A stretch of 64,000 nucleotides of DNA from Streptomyces flaveolus. GTDB taxonomy: Bacteria; Actinomycetota; Actinomycetes; Streptomycetales; Streptomycetaceae. The stretch's first letter is position 1. Every line of letters starts with the position of its first letter. The position numbers were made by a program, and so were the translations under genes. Under the pieces are notes generated by a model. The model made no database searches. It was not told the origin of the DNA and saw nothing but the letters and a program-made list of their open reading frames with translations. This document shows, piece after piece, positions 63,617-64,000 of the stretch. Where the stretch lies: the NCBI RefSeq assembly GCF_000716535.1, contig NZ_JNWV01000026.1, forward strand, positions 74,339 through 138,338, given 5' to 3'.

Positions 63617-64000
63617 ATGCCCAGAGTTAGGTCCTTCCCCGCGTCCGTGTCCGCCGCGCTGGCGGTCGCCGCTCTCACCCTGTCCGCCGGGCTTTTCGCC
63701 GCCTCCCCCGCGCAGGCCGCCACCGGCACGATCACCGGCCTCGCCGGCAAGTGCCTCGACGTCGTCGGCGCCAACTCCGCCGACGGCACACCCGTACAGC
63801 TCTACGACTGCAACGGCACCAACGCCCAGCAGTGGACGGTCGGCAGCGACGGCACCATCCGCGCCCTCGGCAACCGCCCACGACATCGTCAACCCGCAGG
63901 CGAACAAGTGCCTGGACGTCACCGACAACAACTCCGCCAACGGCACCCGGATACAGATCTGGAGCTGCACCGGCGGCGCCAACCAGAAGTGGAACGCGCC
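63617..64000 (+). pseudogene. Secreted ricin-type beta-trefoil lectin, frameshifted and cut by the window end
   Basis: The ATG at 63617 starts a signal peptide (LAVAALTLSAGLFAASPAQA, cleavage near residue 34), then a trefoil repeat: TGTITGLAGKCLDVVGANSA, VQLYDCNGTNAQQW, GTIRALGN (to residue 86). At 63875 the reading frame shifts by one base. The new frame reads AHDIVNPQANKCLDVTDNNS, IQIWSCTGGANQKWNA, which is clearly the next trefoil repeat. The middle repeat (about 40 residues) appears to be missing, so a deletion joined two repeats out of frame. It may be a sequencing or assembly error. The original enzyme or lectin partner beyond the window is unknown. Confidence 0.7.

Noticed and set aside
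1..64000. tRNA or rRNA genes
   Set aside because: No T-arm-like GGTTCGAATCC motif with a matching acceptor stem was found by eye on either strand; a tRNAscan run would be decisive.

Overview
The window is very GC-rich with strong third-position G/C, GTG starts and densely packed genes. Gene content and order (hrdB next to whiH; nrdR-nrdJ next to lexA; a RelA/SpoT homologue, dapF, miaA and miaB) identify a Streptomyces chromosome core region. From memory it resembles the hrdB to miaB region of S. coelicolor, but no alignment could be run. No tRNA, rRNA, insertion sequence, prophage or CRISPR array was seen.

Layout. 1-5.1 kb: the end of a CitB-type response regulator, a DUF485/acetate-type symporter pair, and a three-gene membrane protein/histidine kinase/LuxR-type regulator operon. 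5.8-12.6 kb: parE, a small zinc-ribbon-like protein, a secreted trypsin-like protease, the principal sigma factor hrdB and the sporulation regulator whiH. 12.7-20.6 kb: a one-chain ABC ATPase-permease, a NUDIX-winged-helix regulator, a debranching-enzyme-like protein and a DUF4192 protein. 20.7-26.3 kb: a RecQ-type helicase with a phosphoribosyltransferase-like tail, followed by a 37-bp tandem repeat array, then two conserved hypotheticals and rnhB. 26.3-32.1 kb: a TetR/MFS efflux pair with twin operators, an ADP-ribosylglycohydrolase, a histidine phosphatase, a YdbC-like protein and a TerD-like protein. 32.1-39.3 kb: DNA precursor synthesis and DNA damage genes (nrdJ, nrdR, lexA, a DinG/XPD helicase). 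39.6-44.4 kb: a minimal NIS siderophore operon (aminotransferase, IucA/IucC synthetase, acetyltransferase). 44.8-53.8 kb: a secreted protease, hflX, an M1 aminopeptidase, an rshA-like gene, dapF and a repeat-bearing membrane protein. 53.9-58.5 kb: miaA and miaB, which act in sequence on tRNA A37, with small acidic, antitoxin-like and RelE-like proteins between them. 58.5-64 kb: a divergent LysR/SDR pair, an ImmA-type metalloprotease overlapping a seven-helix membrane protein, another SDR, and a frameshifted ricin-type lectin cut off by the window end.

Regulatory sites that can be read directly include a LexA box at lexA, two NrdR boxes 31 bp apart upstream of nrdR-nrdJ, twin 20-bp palindromes between tetR and its MFS gene, a sigma-WhiG-like promoter at whiH, a palindrome over the promoter of the NUDIX regulator, and a partial iron box upstream of the siderophore operon. 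At least seven genes have a TANNNT hexamer ending 6-7 nt before the start codon and no Shine-Dalgarno sequence, which implies leaderless transcripts.

The least explained items are the ImmA/seven-helix membrane protein pair, the 37-bp array that begins inside the 3' end of the recQ-like gene, the incomplete siderophore operon, and a membrane protein with a strict five-residue hydrophobic period.
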